A stretch of 25,361 nt of DNA from CAVPRW01 sp046727435 [NCBI: bacterium] (GCA_046727435.1 JBKPCR010000514.1:1-25361), one strand, 5' to 3'; shown: positions 16,095-24,065, counted from the first letter of the stretch. Notes: generated by a model from the letters alone, not told the origin. Made by a program: numbers and translations.

Positions 16095-17142
16095 CACGCC
16101 GCGGCTCCTGCTGCATCGCCTCCACGGAGTTGGAGGCGCGAACGTCCTGCTCGCGAGCGCGACATCGTGGCTCGAGCCGGCAAGTCAGTACCACGTCGGC
16201 AAGCCGCGGAAGGCCGCGCTCGTCGTCAACTTTTACGAGCAGGTCCGGCTTGTGGTTGAGCAGATCCGGAGGGTTAACTCCGACTTGGCCGATCGTACTC
16301 GTGGTGTGCTACGCGAACTGCCGGCCGACCACTCCCGTAAGGACTATGTCCTACGCGGGCAGGTCGAAGGCCTAGGCCCAGACCCCGACGTCGACATACT
16401 CGTCTTTCCGCTCGGAGCGCTGGGACGCGGGACTAACATCGTATTCACCACCGACGACGCGGATAGGGGCAAGGCGGCGATCGGAAGCGTGTTTTTCCTG
16501 ACCCGGCCGCACCCAGCCGCCGGCGATCTGAGTCTCATGCTGTCGCTGCTGGCACGCTGTACTGAGCGTCGCGACGCCGAGGATCTGCGAGCGCTCGGGT
16601 TGTCTGAGGTCCGGGCGTTGTTCGATCAGCGCCGCTATGCAGTCTTTCGTCAGATCGCGCGGCTCCTGGCGCAACCGATGAGCGCCAGCCAACTCGACGA
16701 CGAGACCCTCCCGGTCTTCGCCGCCAACTTGCTCGTAGGGGTGCTGCAGACAATAGGGCGGGGTATGCGCATGCGCATGCCAGTAGAGGTGTACTTCGTC
16801 GACGCCGCCTGGGCGCCTAACAGTGCCGAAGGCCGGCCTGATACGAAACGATCGAGCGTGCTCGTGGCGATGCCCGACGTCCTCGCCGGATGTCTCTCGA
16901 CGCGGGACCCTGACCAGCACGACATCTATGAAGTACTGTATGGGCTCTTTGCGAAGGCATTTCGTGAGATCGACGGGGTCATCTTCCCTGGTGGCCCAGT
17001 GGACGAGGCCATCGAAGACCTCAGCCCGAGCCCAGCTGGGCTTGAGGACGCGATGGATGGATGGGAGCCGGAAGACTATGTGGAGATGGACGATGTAGGG
17101 GACGAGGATAACGAGATGGATCTAGAGGAGGCCGCACGATGA
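16087..17142 (+). CDS. DinG/XPD-like helicase, C-terminal part after the frameshift
   Basis: This frame completes the helicase begun at 14280. It has LLASATSW (motif III-like), PDVDILVFPLGALGRGTNIV (motifs IV-V region) and LLVGVLQTIGRGMRMRMPVEVYFVDAAW (motif VI Q..GRG.R). An acidic tail (EDYVEMDDVGDEDNEMDLEE) ends it. The homologous reading begins some codons before ATG 16087 (about 16055), so the ATG is a bookkeeping start and an independent product is unlikely. One added base, or two lost, converts the upstream frame into this one. The stop overlaps the next gene as ATGA, so translation was coupled. Taken with the first part it gives a near-complete two-RecA helicase. Confidence 0.68.
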   Translation: MDNTPRLLLHRLHGVGGANVLLASATSWLEPASQYHVGKPRKAALVVNFYEQVRLVVEQIRRVNSDLADRTRGVLRELPADHSRKDYVLRGQVEGLGPDPDVDILVFPLGALGRGTNIVFTTDDADRGKAAIGSVFFLTRPHPAAGDLSLMLSLLARCTERRDAEDLRALGLSEVRALFDQRRYAVFRQIARLLAQPMSASQLDDETLPVFAANLLVGVLQTIGRGMRMRMPVEVYFVDAAWAPNSAEGRPDTKRSSVLVAMPDVLAGCLSTRDPDQHDIYEVLYGLFAKAFREIDGVIFPGGPVDEAIEDLSPSPAGLEDAMDGWEPEDYVEMDDVGDEDNEMDLEEAAR

Positions 17143-17852
17143 CAACGGGGGTCTTACCGAGATTCACACGACGACGGATCGACCGCAGCAAAGCCCCGGT
17201 CCCACTGGCTTTCATCTTTGACAGCAACCCAGCGCAGCCCGAGCATGTCGTGACAGTCGTCGACTGGACCAGCGCCGCCCTCCAGGCGCTGCGTGACCTG
17301 CACAACTGCTTCGCCGAGATCGAACCGCGGCAGAGCCTCCCAGTCGAGGCGCTGCGGGGTCGCCTCCAAGTGAGCGATATGGACACCCTGCGTCTTGATC
17401 GCGGCCTCGGTCTTTGGGGTTCTTCGTCGACCCTCCTCTGGACGGCCTGTGCGGCCGATGACGCACGCAGGCGAGTCGGAGCGGCCGTGCTCGGCTGGCT
17501 TGTCGACGACGTTGCTGTGCGCGATACGCCCGCTCGCGAGTTGGTACAGCGCCTCAAACAGTTTGCTAAGGCCGGGAAGTTACTGAAGGCTATGCGTCGT
17601 CCGGCGCGGGTGTTTGCCTGGGAGCAGACGCGCACCGGGGCAACGATTCGGGCAGAGATGAACCTCAATGGATACGAGGATCTGGCCGACTTCGTCGCAC
17701 GCCGTCTTGAAGGGCAAGAGGTCTTGCCGGGGCTTGGAGGCTTGCGACGGATCGCGCTAACCGTAGCAAGCAACTTCAGGAGCGCAGCCAGCACTTCTTC
17801 CACGCGGCGATCACGAACTTTTGCCAGCGAGCTGAGCGCCCTCTCATCCTGA
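17139..17852 (+). CDS. pPIWI-RE-like protein, N-terminal part (frameshifted)
   Basis: The frame opens at ATG 17139, overlapping the helicase stop, and stays convincing to about 17760 (PARVFAWEQTRTGATIRAEMN, GYEDLADFVARRLEGQEVLPGLGGLRRIA). After that the text becomes serine/arginine-rich nonsense, while another frame continues sensibly with ANRSKQLQERSQHFFHAAI. The first roughly 130 residues have no motif I can name. The piece before the shift resembles the strand-helix lead-in to the RNase H/PIWI domain of pPIWI-RE proteins. There is no room here for the full X and MID modules of the family, so the protein is short or has lost them. Confidence 0.55.
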   Translation: MTTGVLPRFTRRRIDRSKAPVPLAFIFDSNPAQPEHVVTVVDWTSAALQALRDLHNCFAEIEPRQSLPVEALRGRLQVSDMDTLRLDRGLGLWGSSSTLLWTACAADDARRRVGAAVLGWLVDDVAVRDTPARELVQRLKQFAKAGKLLKAMRRPARVFAWEQTRTGATIRAEMNLNGYEDLADFVARRLEGQEVLPGLGGLRRIALTVASNFRSAASTSSTRRSRTFASELSALSS

Positions 17853-17860
17853 TCGATGCG

Positions 17861-18490
17861 GTGGCGTGTCGGGGTGTATGGCCATGGGTCGCCGACGCCA
17901 GAATTGATCCGGAGAACATTGTCATCGGCGAGCACCCACATGTGGAGGCAGATTGGGGCAACGTCCGAATCGTGCGTGTCCGCAGACAGAACGCGCCTAA
18001 GGTCCTCTTTGATGGGCACCTGGAAGGGACGTGTTCCGAAACCGGGGAGACTGTGCGCTACGACGCGCCAAAGGGGGCTGACGCTCAGCTCTTCAAGCTC
18101 ACTGACACGCAGGCTGACGTGTATCTCTCATCCGGCGGGCTGCTCTGCACGGACCGCGTCCTTGGGAGTTCCTGCTATCGAGAGGTCAATGGACTGAAGC
18201 GGCACAAAGGGAAGCCAATGACATACACGCGTGAACCGATCAAGGTTTTCACAGGGGCGTGGAGTACGCCAAGCGCTGTCGAGTTTACGGTGGTACGGAC
18301 GGCCGCTGGAGAGCGATCGGAACAGGTCGCGCAGGTCGTGGAGTGGCTTCGCACGGTGTATGCGCATATCGGGGACTGGAGCACGAAGCCGGCACCGCTT
18401 CACTTCGAAGGTGCTCTCAAAGAATACCTCCCCGACTACGACCTCGACGAAGAGGAAGACGACGGTGAGGATGGTGACGAGAGCGCGTAA
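17861..18490 (+). CDS. pPIWI-RE-like RNase H/PIWI domain, C-terminal part
   Basis: The sensible reading starts near 17768 and includes RPLILIDAVACRGVWPWVADARIDPENIVIG, where Asp of LIDA (codon 17855) would be the first RNase H catalytic aspartate and Arg (17870) in CRGVWPW the conserved arginine. Then come VRIVRVRRQ, LFKLTDTQADVYLSSGG, SSCYREVNG, AVEFTVVRT and YAHIGDWSTKPAPLHFEGALKEYLPDY, whose Glu (codon 18422) fits the conserved glutamate near the C-terminus. This order matches the RNaseH_pPIWI_RE family (formerly DUF3893), from memory of its signature. The GTG at 17861 is only where a start-limited frame can begin. The acidic tail DEEEDDGEDGDE is unusual. Such PIWI proteins are proposed to target invading nucleic acid. 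Confidence 0.62.
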   Translation: MACRGVWPWVADARIDPENIVIGEHPHVEADWGNVRIVRVRRQNAPKVLFDGHLEGTCSETGETVRYDAPKGADAQLFKLTDTQADVYLSSGGLLCTDRVLGSSCYREVNGLKRHKGKPMTYTREPIKVFTGAWSTPSAVEFTVVRTAAGERSEQVAQVVEWLRTVYAHIGDWSTKPAPLHFEGALKEYLPDYDLDEEEDDGEDGDESA

Positions 18491-18701
18491 AGCCGTGGCT
18501 GCTGCCGTGGCCGGGGGCGCCCGCGTCATGAATGCCCTACACCGGGCCGGAGAAGGCACGCTCGCGAGTTGGCCAATCCTGCCAGTCAGGCATGGCATCA
18601 CGCCTTTGCCTTTGTCGAGCGACTGGACCTGCGCTACGCCTAGGCATACTGTCGTCGGGCATGGCAGGAGCTGTACCGATGCGAGAAGCAAGGGGCACTG
18701 A
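18471..18701 (+). CDS. Short ORF overlapping the PIWI gene end, possibly a truncated third operon gene
   Basis: ATG 18471 overlaps the last 20 bases of the PIWI-like gene in another frame and is preceded by GGTGAGG inside it. The first roughly 38 residues look protein-like (VTRARKAVAAAVAGG, ARVMNALHRAGEGTLASWP); the rest does not. In pPIWI-RE operons a restriction-endonuclease-fold gene commonly accompanies the helicase and PIWI genes, so this may be the start of such a gene cut off by a rearrangement. No nuclease motif is visible. Confidence 0.3.
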   Translation: MVTRARKAVAAAVAGGARVMNALHRAGEGTLASWPILPVRHGITPLPLSSDWTCATPRHTVVGHGRSCTDARSKGH

Positions 18702-18826
18702 CGGCTAGAGAGCACGCTGCGCTGCAAGCCGGCGTGCAGTATTGGCGCGATCAGATTGAGGTATTACAGTGGCCGGCGCACGTTCAGAGCGATGCCGTGG
18801 TCAACCCACGACAACCGCACTGCTAG
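18575..18826 (+). pseudogene. Decayed gene fragment of unknown family
   Basis: One frame reads QAWHHAFAFVERLDLRYA, a TAG stop at 18641-18643, then AYCRRAWQELYRCEKQG, ALTAREHAALQAGVQYWRDQIEVLQW and ends at TAG 18824-18826. The helical, amphipathic pattern on both sides of the stop suggests a genuine gene remnant. I do not recognise the family. It lies between the PIWI cassette and the antitoxin gene and has no start. Confidence 0.4.
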
Positions 18827-18869
18827 GGCTACAAGCCTCCGGAGTGCGCTCCACACCTGTTGGAGGATA

Positions 18870-19094
18870 ATGGTAACGGCTGAGAAAAAGATGACCGAAG
18901 CAGCCGTGCTGGCTTTGGTGGAAAAGGAAGAGATTACGGCTTCGAGAGGGGCTGAGCTTCTAGGTATACCGCTCCAAGACTTTTTTGCCCTCATGCACGC
19001 GCATGGTTTGACGCTCTGTGATGACACACCTCAAGACATCAAGCAAGACCTCGATGATGTACGCAAGCTCTTAAAAAAGAATGCACAGAAATAA
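18870..19094 (+). CDS. UPF0175-like antitoxin
   Basis: This 74-residue protein has the pattern of UPF0175 antitoxins paired with PIN toxins: VLALVEKEEITASRGAELLGIPLQDFFALMHAHGLTL, a helix-turn-helix-like segment, followed by an acidic, lysine-containing helix QDLDDVRKLLKKNAQK that would wrap the toxin. GGAGG at 18862-18866 precedes ATG 18870; ATG 18891 is an alternative start. It overlaps the first codons of the adjacent PIN gene remnant (ATG 19081), the expected antitoxin-first order. The antitoxin frame itself is intact although its toxin is dead. Confidence 0.72.
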   Translation: MVTAEKKMTEAAVLALVEKEEITASRGAELLGIPLQDFFALMHAHGLTLCDDTPQDIKQDLDDVRKLLKKNAQK

Positions 19095-19589
19095 CCCGGT
19101 CGTTGCCTACGATACCTCAGCTCTGGTCACCTTAGCACTTATCGATTAACTCTATTTGCTGGAAGCAATGTCCGGCAGCGTATACATTCCTCCCGGAGCC
19201 TAGGATGAAGTCGTGAGACGTAGGGCAGAAAAGTGGGTGCTGAGGGCATACAAATAGCCTCTTTCATTCAGGTGGTACAATTGCGTGATCCAAACCAGGT
19301 GGCATTGTACACGGGTCCACTCCGCCATGTAGATGCGGAAGTGCTCCTCCTCGTGCAAGAGCAACACGCCGATTGAGCCATTACCCGCGACAGGCGTATG
19401 AGGACACGTGCTCGACAAGAAGGGCTGACGGTGATTACCACCTTTGCTTTATTGATTGAGGCGAAGCGGGGCGGTTTCGTTCAGGCTGTGAAACCGCTTC
19501 TTGACGAGATGCAAAGTAAAGGGATACTGATTCGCGATGGGACGTATCAAGAAACGTTACGGCAGGCTAGAGAACTGCCAAGAGAATAA
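19081..19589 (+). pseudogene. PIN-domain toxin (DUF3368 type), broken
   Basis: From ATG 19081 the frame reads VVAYDTSALVTLALID, TAA at 19147-19149, LYLLEAMSGSVYIPPGA, TAG, DEVV. After a shift near 19270 another frame continues VVQLRDPNQVALY, DAEVLLLVQEQHAD, TGA, AITRDRRMRTRARQEGLTVITTFALLIEAKRGGFVQAVKPLLDEMQ to the stop at 19587-19589. This is the complete layout of a PIN ribonuclease of the DUF3368 family, with the first acidic residue in YDTSALV and later ones in AITRDRR. At least three stops and a frameshift abolish function. A frame from 19398 alone could encode a 63-residue C-terminal piece. Confidence 0.75.
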
Positions 19590-19658
19590 TGGGGTGAACA
19601 CTCTTACAGCGCTTTATAGCGTTCTTGCCTCGAACGCCTTGGTGCTAAGGACAGAGGT

Positions 19659-19671
19659 AGGGTCAGACCCT
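19659..19671. repeat. Short inverted repeat in an intergenic stretch
   Basis: AGGGTC-A-GACCCT is a perfect 6-bp inverted repeat in the 224-base gap between the PIN remnant and the amidohydrolase gene. Nothing else is recognised in that gap. Confidence 0.3.
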
Positions 19672-19813
19672 GGCGCTGAGGCGCTGGGAATCGGCCCAGG
19701 CCGGCACGTCATAGCTCCCCAGCACTCTCCGAAGTACCGCAACGGTGCTATCATCGTATGTGGAATGCGATAGGAGGATAGCCACTAGCATGCCGTGTCC
19801 TCCCGCGGTAAAC

Positions 19814-20806
19814 CTATGAAGCCAAGCGAAGCAAACGACTGGCATTACCACCCAGCACAGCGTTTTCCGTCTCTGGATCGAGCCCCAAAGCCTTTACCTC
19901 AGCCACCGGGTGAGCGAGACCTGCAGGCAACGGGTAGTCGCTGCCAACAACCAGGCGTTCAGCGCCATAGGTGTTGATCATATAACGCAGCATGTCCTGC
20001 CTGAAGGCGATAATGTCAAAGGCAAACTGGTTAACGTAGGTCGAGGGTGGGCGGGGAATAGCAGCCTGACACTCAGGGTATACACGATACCCCATATCAA
20101 GGCGGCCGACCAGACTGGGGAAGGCTCCACCACCATGGTATAGGACCACGCGCAAGGCCGGATGCCGCTCCAGGACACCACCGTAGATCAGCAGCGCCGC
20201 GGCCAGCCCGGTGTCATACGGATTCCCCACCAGATTACCCAAGCCATAGCGCGCAAGCATACCCTGTGGTGCCGCGTCAAACGGGTGGATACAGACCACC
20301 ATCTGTAGCCCCTCGGCGACTTCCCAGAAAACCTCAAACTGCGGCTCATCCAGCCCTTGCCCACATACGTTTGGAGGGATCTCTACACCACGTAGGCCCA
20401 ACTGGGCGGCGCGTTCTAACTCTCTGGCTGCTGCCGGAGGATCTTGCAGCGGCACGGAGGCCAGCGGCACAAAACGGTCGGGATGGCGCGCGCAAGCAGT
20501 GGCGAGCGCATCGTTGTTGATGCGTGCGATGGCCGACCCCAACTCCGCGCTCACCTCGGGATACATTACAAACGGGACACAGGAGAGCGCTTGGATATCG
20601 ACGCCCTCAGCGTCCATGTCGCTCAGCCGTGCCTCAACCTGAGAGATCCTGGCATGCAGCGGCCGCCGGGCGGTCTCTTGGATCACGAAAAAGCGTTGCC
20701 CATCGCGCTCGACAATGCGCGTGTTGAAGCGTGCCCCCTCACGTTCCAGAAAGGTCACAACCTCGGGACCTACCAGGTGGTTATGCATATCGATGACGCG
20801 TGCCAC
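19814..20806 (-). CDS. Amidohydrolase 2 family protein (ACMSD-like decarboxylase/hydrolase)
   Basis: This TIM-barrel metalloenzyme of about 330 residues belongs to the amidohydrolase-2 group that includes aminocarboxymuconate-semialdehyde decarboxylase and related aromatic decarboxylases. Metal-site features: His8-x-His10 in VIDMHNHLVGPE, a later histidine in VCIHPFDAAPQGM, a histidine in LRVVLYHGGGAFPSLVGRLDMGY, and the aspartate in VVGSDYPLP. QDPPAAARELERAAQLGLRGVEIPPN is typical of the family. The GTG at 20806 begins right before the first strand and has AGGAG upstream; the TTG at 20824 is an artefact. It follows the second amidohydrolase on the same strand, about 160 bases downstream, and may be co-transcribed. 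The exact substrate is unknown. Confidence 0.9.
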   Translation of the reverse strand: MARVIDMHNHLVGPEVVTFLEREGARFNTRIVERDGQRFFVIQETARRPLHARISQVEARLSDMDAEGVDIQALSCVPFVMYPEVSAELGSAIARINNDALATACARHPDRFVPLASVPLQDPPAAARELERAAQLGLRGVEIPPNVCGQGLDEPQFEVFWEVAEGLQMVVCIHPFDAAPQGMLARYGLGNLVGNPYDTGLAAALLIYGGVLERHPALRVVLYHGGGAFPSLVGRLDMGYRVYPECQAAIPRPPSTYVNQFAFDIIAFRQDMLRYMINTYGAERLVVGSDYPLPAGLAHPVAEVKALGLDPETENAVLGGNASRLLRLAS

Positions 20807-20907
20807 GGTCCTGTGTCTCCTCAATGGTGCTCAGCTCAGCTGCATGCAAGTCTCTGTCTGCCATGACACCGAGGAAGCTGTGTAGATTGACATCGGTCAA
20901 GGCTAGT

Positions 20908-20946
20908 ACACCCTCACCCTAACCCTCTCCCGGAGGGCGAGGGGAA
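20908..20946. repeat. REP-like palindromic intergenic element
   Basis: CCCTCACCCTAACCCTCTCCC is followed by GGAGGGCGAGGGG, giving an imperfect stem (CCCTCTCCC with GGAGGGCGAGGGG). This type of element is a common dispersed repeat between bacterial genes and may slow transcription or stabilise mRNA between the two amidohydrolase genes. Confidence 0.45.
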
Positions 20947-20966
20947 CGACGGAATCCTTCTTCCCA

Positions 20967-22229
20967 CTATGCGACCTGGGCAACCGGCAGGATAGACGCA
21001 TCAGCATCGACACGCTGTCCGGCCCGCAAGCAGAACGCTGGACGCAACAGACGTGTGGCGCTGACCTGGTTGCCTTCATTGTCATGCAACACCCACCGGC
21101 CACGCTCATCGTGCAGCACAGACACATCGGCGACTACACCAGATTTCAACGTGCCAAGCTGGCCTTCGAGTCGGAGCATGCGGGCTGGATTCGAGGTTAC
21201 CATCGGGACCACCTGCTCTAGCGTCAGCCCACAGGCCATCATTGCAGTCATGGCAGACACCAGGCTGAAGCGTACATCTCCAAAGAACATGTGCTCCTCG
21301 TCCGAATGTGCGTCTGGCGTACCGGCTGGCTTTGGCACATGCGTGTTATAGCCGTGCATGTCGGCGCCAAGCGTATGCGGCACGATGCCAGCATCGAGGG
21401 CAATGCGGGCCATCTTGAAGCTGAAGTGCGAGCCGTGGCCCACGTCGACCCACAGGCCGCGCGCCAGCGCTTCGCTGACGATCGGGTGCACGCGGCCATT
21501 CTTGTCCACAAAGCCACCAGGATGGCGTGTGAAGGGATGCGCCAGGACGTCTCCAGGCTTGAGAAGCTCGACCACCTGGGGCAGGATATCATCCGCGTCG
21601 ACGCCATTGGCGCCGGTTTCAGGCAGTTGCCACAACTGGCCAAAATGGATGTAGACGGGCAGATCAGCTTCCTTGCCTATGCGCGCCGCGAGCCGCATGA
21701 CCTCGATTCCCCAGCGTGCGAAACCGCCGAGCTCCGCATGGGCCTTGATACCTTTGACGAGATCGGCGTTTTCCCGGGCCGCCCGTACCGTAGCCTCGAC
21801 GTCCAGACAATCAGGCCGGTAGAGCGCTGGATAGTAGTGCCCTTCGAGGCCGCCGACGAGATAGGCTGACAGAAAGACGTACACACGGCTGCACGCCGGC
21901 TCAGCAATGAACTGACGAAACCCCGGCAGCGTCATGCAACTCGGTCCACCTTGATCGATCAGCGCCGTGACTCCCGAGTGCACACCCACCATATCAGCGT
22001 TGAGACCGAAGCGGCCGGTGACGTATTGATAGACGTGTGCGTGGGTGTCGATAAGCCCGGGTAGCACGAGCTTACCGGAGACGTCTAACACGTCCTTCGC
22101 GCTGTCTTTGGGTATGCCGACACCCACCGCCGCGACATGACCGCTCTGTATCGCCACATCAAAGGCTCCATCAATCCCTTGCGCCGGATCGATCACCCGG
22201 CCTCCGCTCAGTAAAACGTCGTACGGCAT
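20967..22229 (-). CDS. Amidohydrolase/deacetylase-family metallohydrolase (dihydroorotase-like)
   Basis: This 420-residue member of the amidohydrolase superfamily has a beta-sandwich start (YDVLLSGGRVIDPAQGIDG), the metal-binding HxH at His63 and His65 in LVLPGLIDTHAHVY, KGIKAHAELGG around the likely bridging lysine, LPVYIHFGQ, a histidine in GDVLAHPFTRHPGG and the aspartate region HTLGADMHGYN. The end (KSGVVADVSVL) closes the sandwich. Such proteins are annotated as dihydroorotase-like or amidohydrolase/deacetylase; the pathway here is more likely catabolic than pyrimidine synthesis. GAGGAGG directly upstream fixes ATG 22229; the in-frame start at 22331 has no ribosome site. It diverges from the rdhA-like gene. 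Confidence 0.9.
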   Translation of the reverse strand: MPYDVLLSGGRVIDPAQGIDGAFDVAIQSGHVAAVGVGIPKDSAKDVLDVSGKLVLPGLIDTHAHVYQYVTGRFGLNADMVGVHSGVTALIDQGGPSCMTLPGFRQFIAEPACSRVYVFLSAYLVGGLEGHYYPALYRPDCLDVEATVRAARENADLVKGIKAHAELGGFARWGIEVMRLAARIGKEADLPVYIHFGQLWQLPETGANGVDADDILPQVVELLKPGDVLAHPFTRHPGGFVDKNGRVHPIVSEALARGLWVDVGHGSHFSFKMARIALDAGIVPHTLGADMHGYNTHVPKPAGTPDAHSDEEHMFFGDVRFSLVSAMTAMMACGLTLEQVVPMVTSNPARMLRLEGQLGTLKSGVVADVSVLHDERGRWVLHDNEGNQVSATRLLRPAFCLRAGQRVDADASILPVAQVA

Positions 22230-22473
22230 GCTCGATCCTCCTCGATCGTTGTACATGGACAACAGGGCTTGTAAACCAGGTCCCTGTGGGCTAGCTGAGG
22301 TAGATGCCTGACCAAGCCCAGCCGATGCCATTGCATTAGCGTAAACTACCTTGAGGCAGCATGCAAGCCAGGCCGCTTTGGCCGCTGCCGATCATCGTGT
22401 TGCACCGGTGTGGCAGAGCTGATCTTGTTCCTCTCTCCCGCCGCGCTCACGCTGGCGTGTGCCACACACATGC

Positions 22474-22503
22474 TTGACACACGCCTGTCCCAGGGGTTAT
22501 AAA
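22474..22503 (+). promoter_or_regulatory. Sigma-70-type promoter for the rdhA-like operon
   Basis: TTGACA (22474-22479) is followed 18 bases later by TATAAA (22498-22503). The pair lies about 60 bases before the rdhA-like start in the divergent region 22230-22565, which holds no gene. Confidence 0.55.
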
Positions 22504-22565
22504 CGCAGGCTAAGAGCTTCGCGCCCCTATGCTACCAAATGTCGAGTAGGCAAGGAGGCCATGGC

Positions 22566-24065
22566 ATGGCAACCCAGATTGACGAGCAAACTGCCACTCA
22601 AGGGGAGACACAGCAGAGCCCCAACGGGGATGGCAACGGCAACGGACATACAGCTGACAACTCCGAATACCCCTATTTGGGACGAAGCGTCCGGGTGGTA
22701 GGCCGGTGGGAGTCGGTTGACGCCTCCAACACCCCGCACGAGAAGAACAAGCGCGGGGAGCTCGGGAAACCCCTGTTCAACTGGTATTTCAACCGTACCC
22801 CGAAGGACGCGCTGTCGCGCATCTCCTTTCCCCAGTCCGCTGCCGATCGGCGCCACACCCTTCAGAATGCGGTGACCCGCGCCCCCAAAGGCACCGTCAA
22901 CCCCGATCGAATCGCAGTCACCGATCCCGCAGTCCTGACACGCCACATCAAGCGCGTCGCCAGGTTCTTTGGGGCGGACGTGGTCGGCATCGCCGCGATC
23001 CACCCGTCCATGATCTATGGCGGCAGTCGTGCTCCCGACGACGGCACTGGGGCTCATGAGGGCGGCGGTGGTCCTAAGGCCGACTCGACTGAGCTGGCGA
23101 GAAAATATCCCTATGCTATTTGCCTGAGCACGGCATGGGATTACAACCTGATCCAGGCCCATCGCCATCACATTGGCGACCACGCCTATCACTTTAGCCA
23201 GGCTAAGCTCCAACTCGTCTACGCCAATATCGCCGCCTACATTCGCGAGCTCGGCTACGAAACCATCCAGAATCGGGTCCAGTGCATGCCAGCCGCTTTG
23301 GCCGCCGGCATTGGAGAGTTGGGCAGGAATGGGATGCTCATTACCGAGAAATTCGGCTCCCGTATCCACCTCGGGGACCCCATCCTCACCAACATGCCGC
23401 TGATCCCGGACAAGCCTCTCGACATCGGGGTCGAAGACTTCTGCCAGGTCTGCCGCAAGTGCGCCACCACCTGCCCAACCAACAGCATCTCCATGGAAGG
23501 CAAGGTGGTGCATAACGGAGTGGAAAAGTACAAAATCAACTGGGAGACCTGTTACCGCTTGCGCGCCTATGTGTTGGATTTCTGGGAGGTCTGCCTCACC
23601 TGTGTCACCGTGTGTCCCTACACCAAGCCCAACACTTGGTGGAGGACTCTGGCGGTGGGATCCTTGAAGCGCACTCCGTACGCATTACGACCATTGGCCG
23701 TCAAGGCGCTCAAGTTCCTCGATGACACTTTCTGGGGCACGGTGCCGCGCCGTCGGGTGCAGTGGCTCAACTACGATTCAGGCATTCTCCCCGTCAAGAA
23801 GGAGCACACCGGGACCAACGGGCATGCGGATGGAGCGCATGGCGAGGCGCCTGATCCCAACAGCAAGGTAGGCTACTACTATCCGCTGAAGGAAAACACC
23901 AGACGGTTCGAGATCATGCGCGAGAGGGCCAGTCGAGCTAAGGGGGAAGGGTCTAAGGCCGGCCCGACGGAGTCATCCCAGACAGTCCAGAAGGGTACAG
24001 CGGTGATGTCTGGGGCTGACAAAGCATCTCCGGCTCGCGAAGGACTCTCGAAGAATGGCCGCTAA
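22566..24065 (+). CDS. Reductive dehalogenase (RdhA)-like corrinoid/iron-sulfur protein
   Basis: This 499-residue protein has the RdhA layout. A catalytic corrinoid-type domain (DPAVLTRHIKRVARFFGADVVGIAAIHP, AYIRELGYET, PAALAAGIGELGRNGMLITEKFGSRIHLGDPILTNMPL) precedes a ferredoxin-type domain with CQVCRKCATTCP at 293-304 and Cys329-x13-CLTCVTVCP at 343-351, the two [4Fe-4S] motifs of the family. There is no twin-arginine signal: the N-terminus is a low-complexity, Gly/Asn-rich stretch, so the enzyme is probably cytoplasmic and catabolic. AAGGAGG at 22552-22558 fixes ATG 22566, not 22561 (other frame) or 22539. It overlaps the next gene by 11 bases. Dehalogenation is the family function; the substrate is unknown. 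Confidence 0.85.
   Translation: MATQIDEQTATQGETQQSPNGDGNGNGHTADNSEYPYLGRSVRVVGRWESVDASNTPHEKNKRGELGKPLFNWYFNRTPKDALSRISFPQSAADRRHTLQNAVTRAPKGTVNPDRIAVTDPAVLTRHIKRVARFFGADVVGIAAIHPSMIYGGSRAPDDGTGAHEGGGGPKADSTELARKYPYAICLSTAWDYNLIQAHRHHIGDHAYHFSQAKLQLVYANIAAYIRELGYETIQNRVQCMPAALAAGIGELGRNGMLITEKFGSRIHLGDPILTNMPLIPDKPLDIGVEDFCQVCRKCATTCPTNSISMEGKVVHNGVEKYKINWETCYRLRAYVLDFWEVCLTCVTVCPYTKPNTWWRTLAVGSLKRTPYALRPLAVKALKFLDDTFWGTVPRRRVQWLNYDSGILPVKKEHTGTNGHADGAHGEAPDPNSKVGYYYPLKENTRRFEIMRERASRAKGEGSKAGPTESSQTVQKGTAVMSGADKASPAREGLSKNGR

Noticed and set aside
22527-23513. A 328-codon minus-strand frame
   Set aside because: It is the shadow of the RdhA-like gene, whose iron-sulfur motifs are unmistakable on the plus strand.
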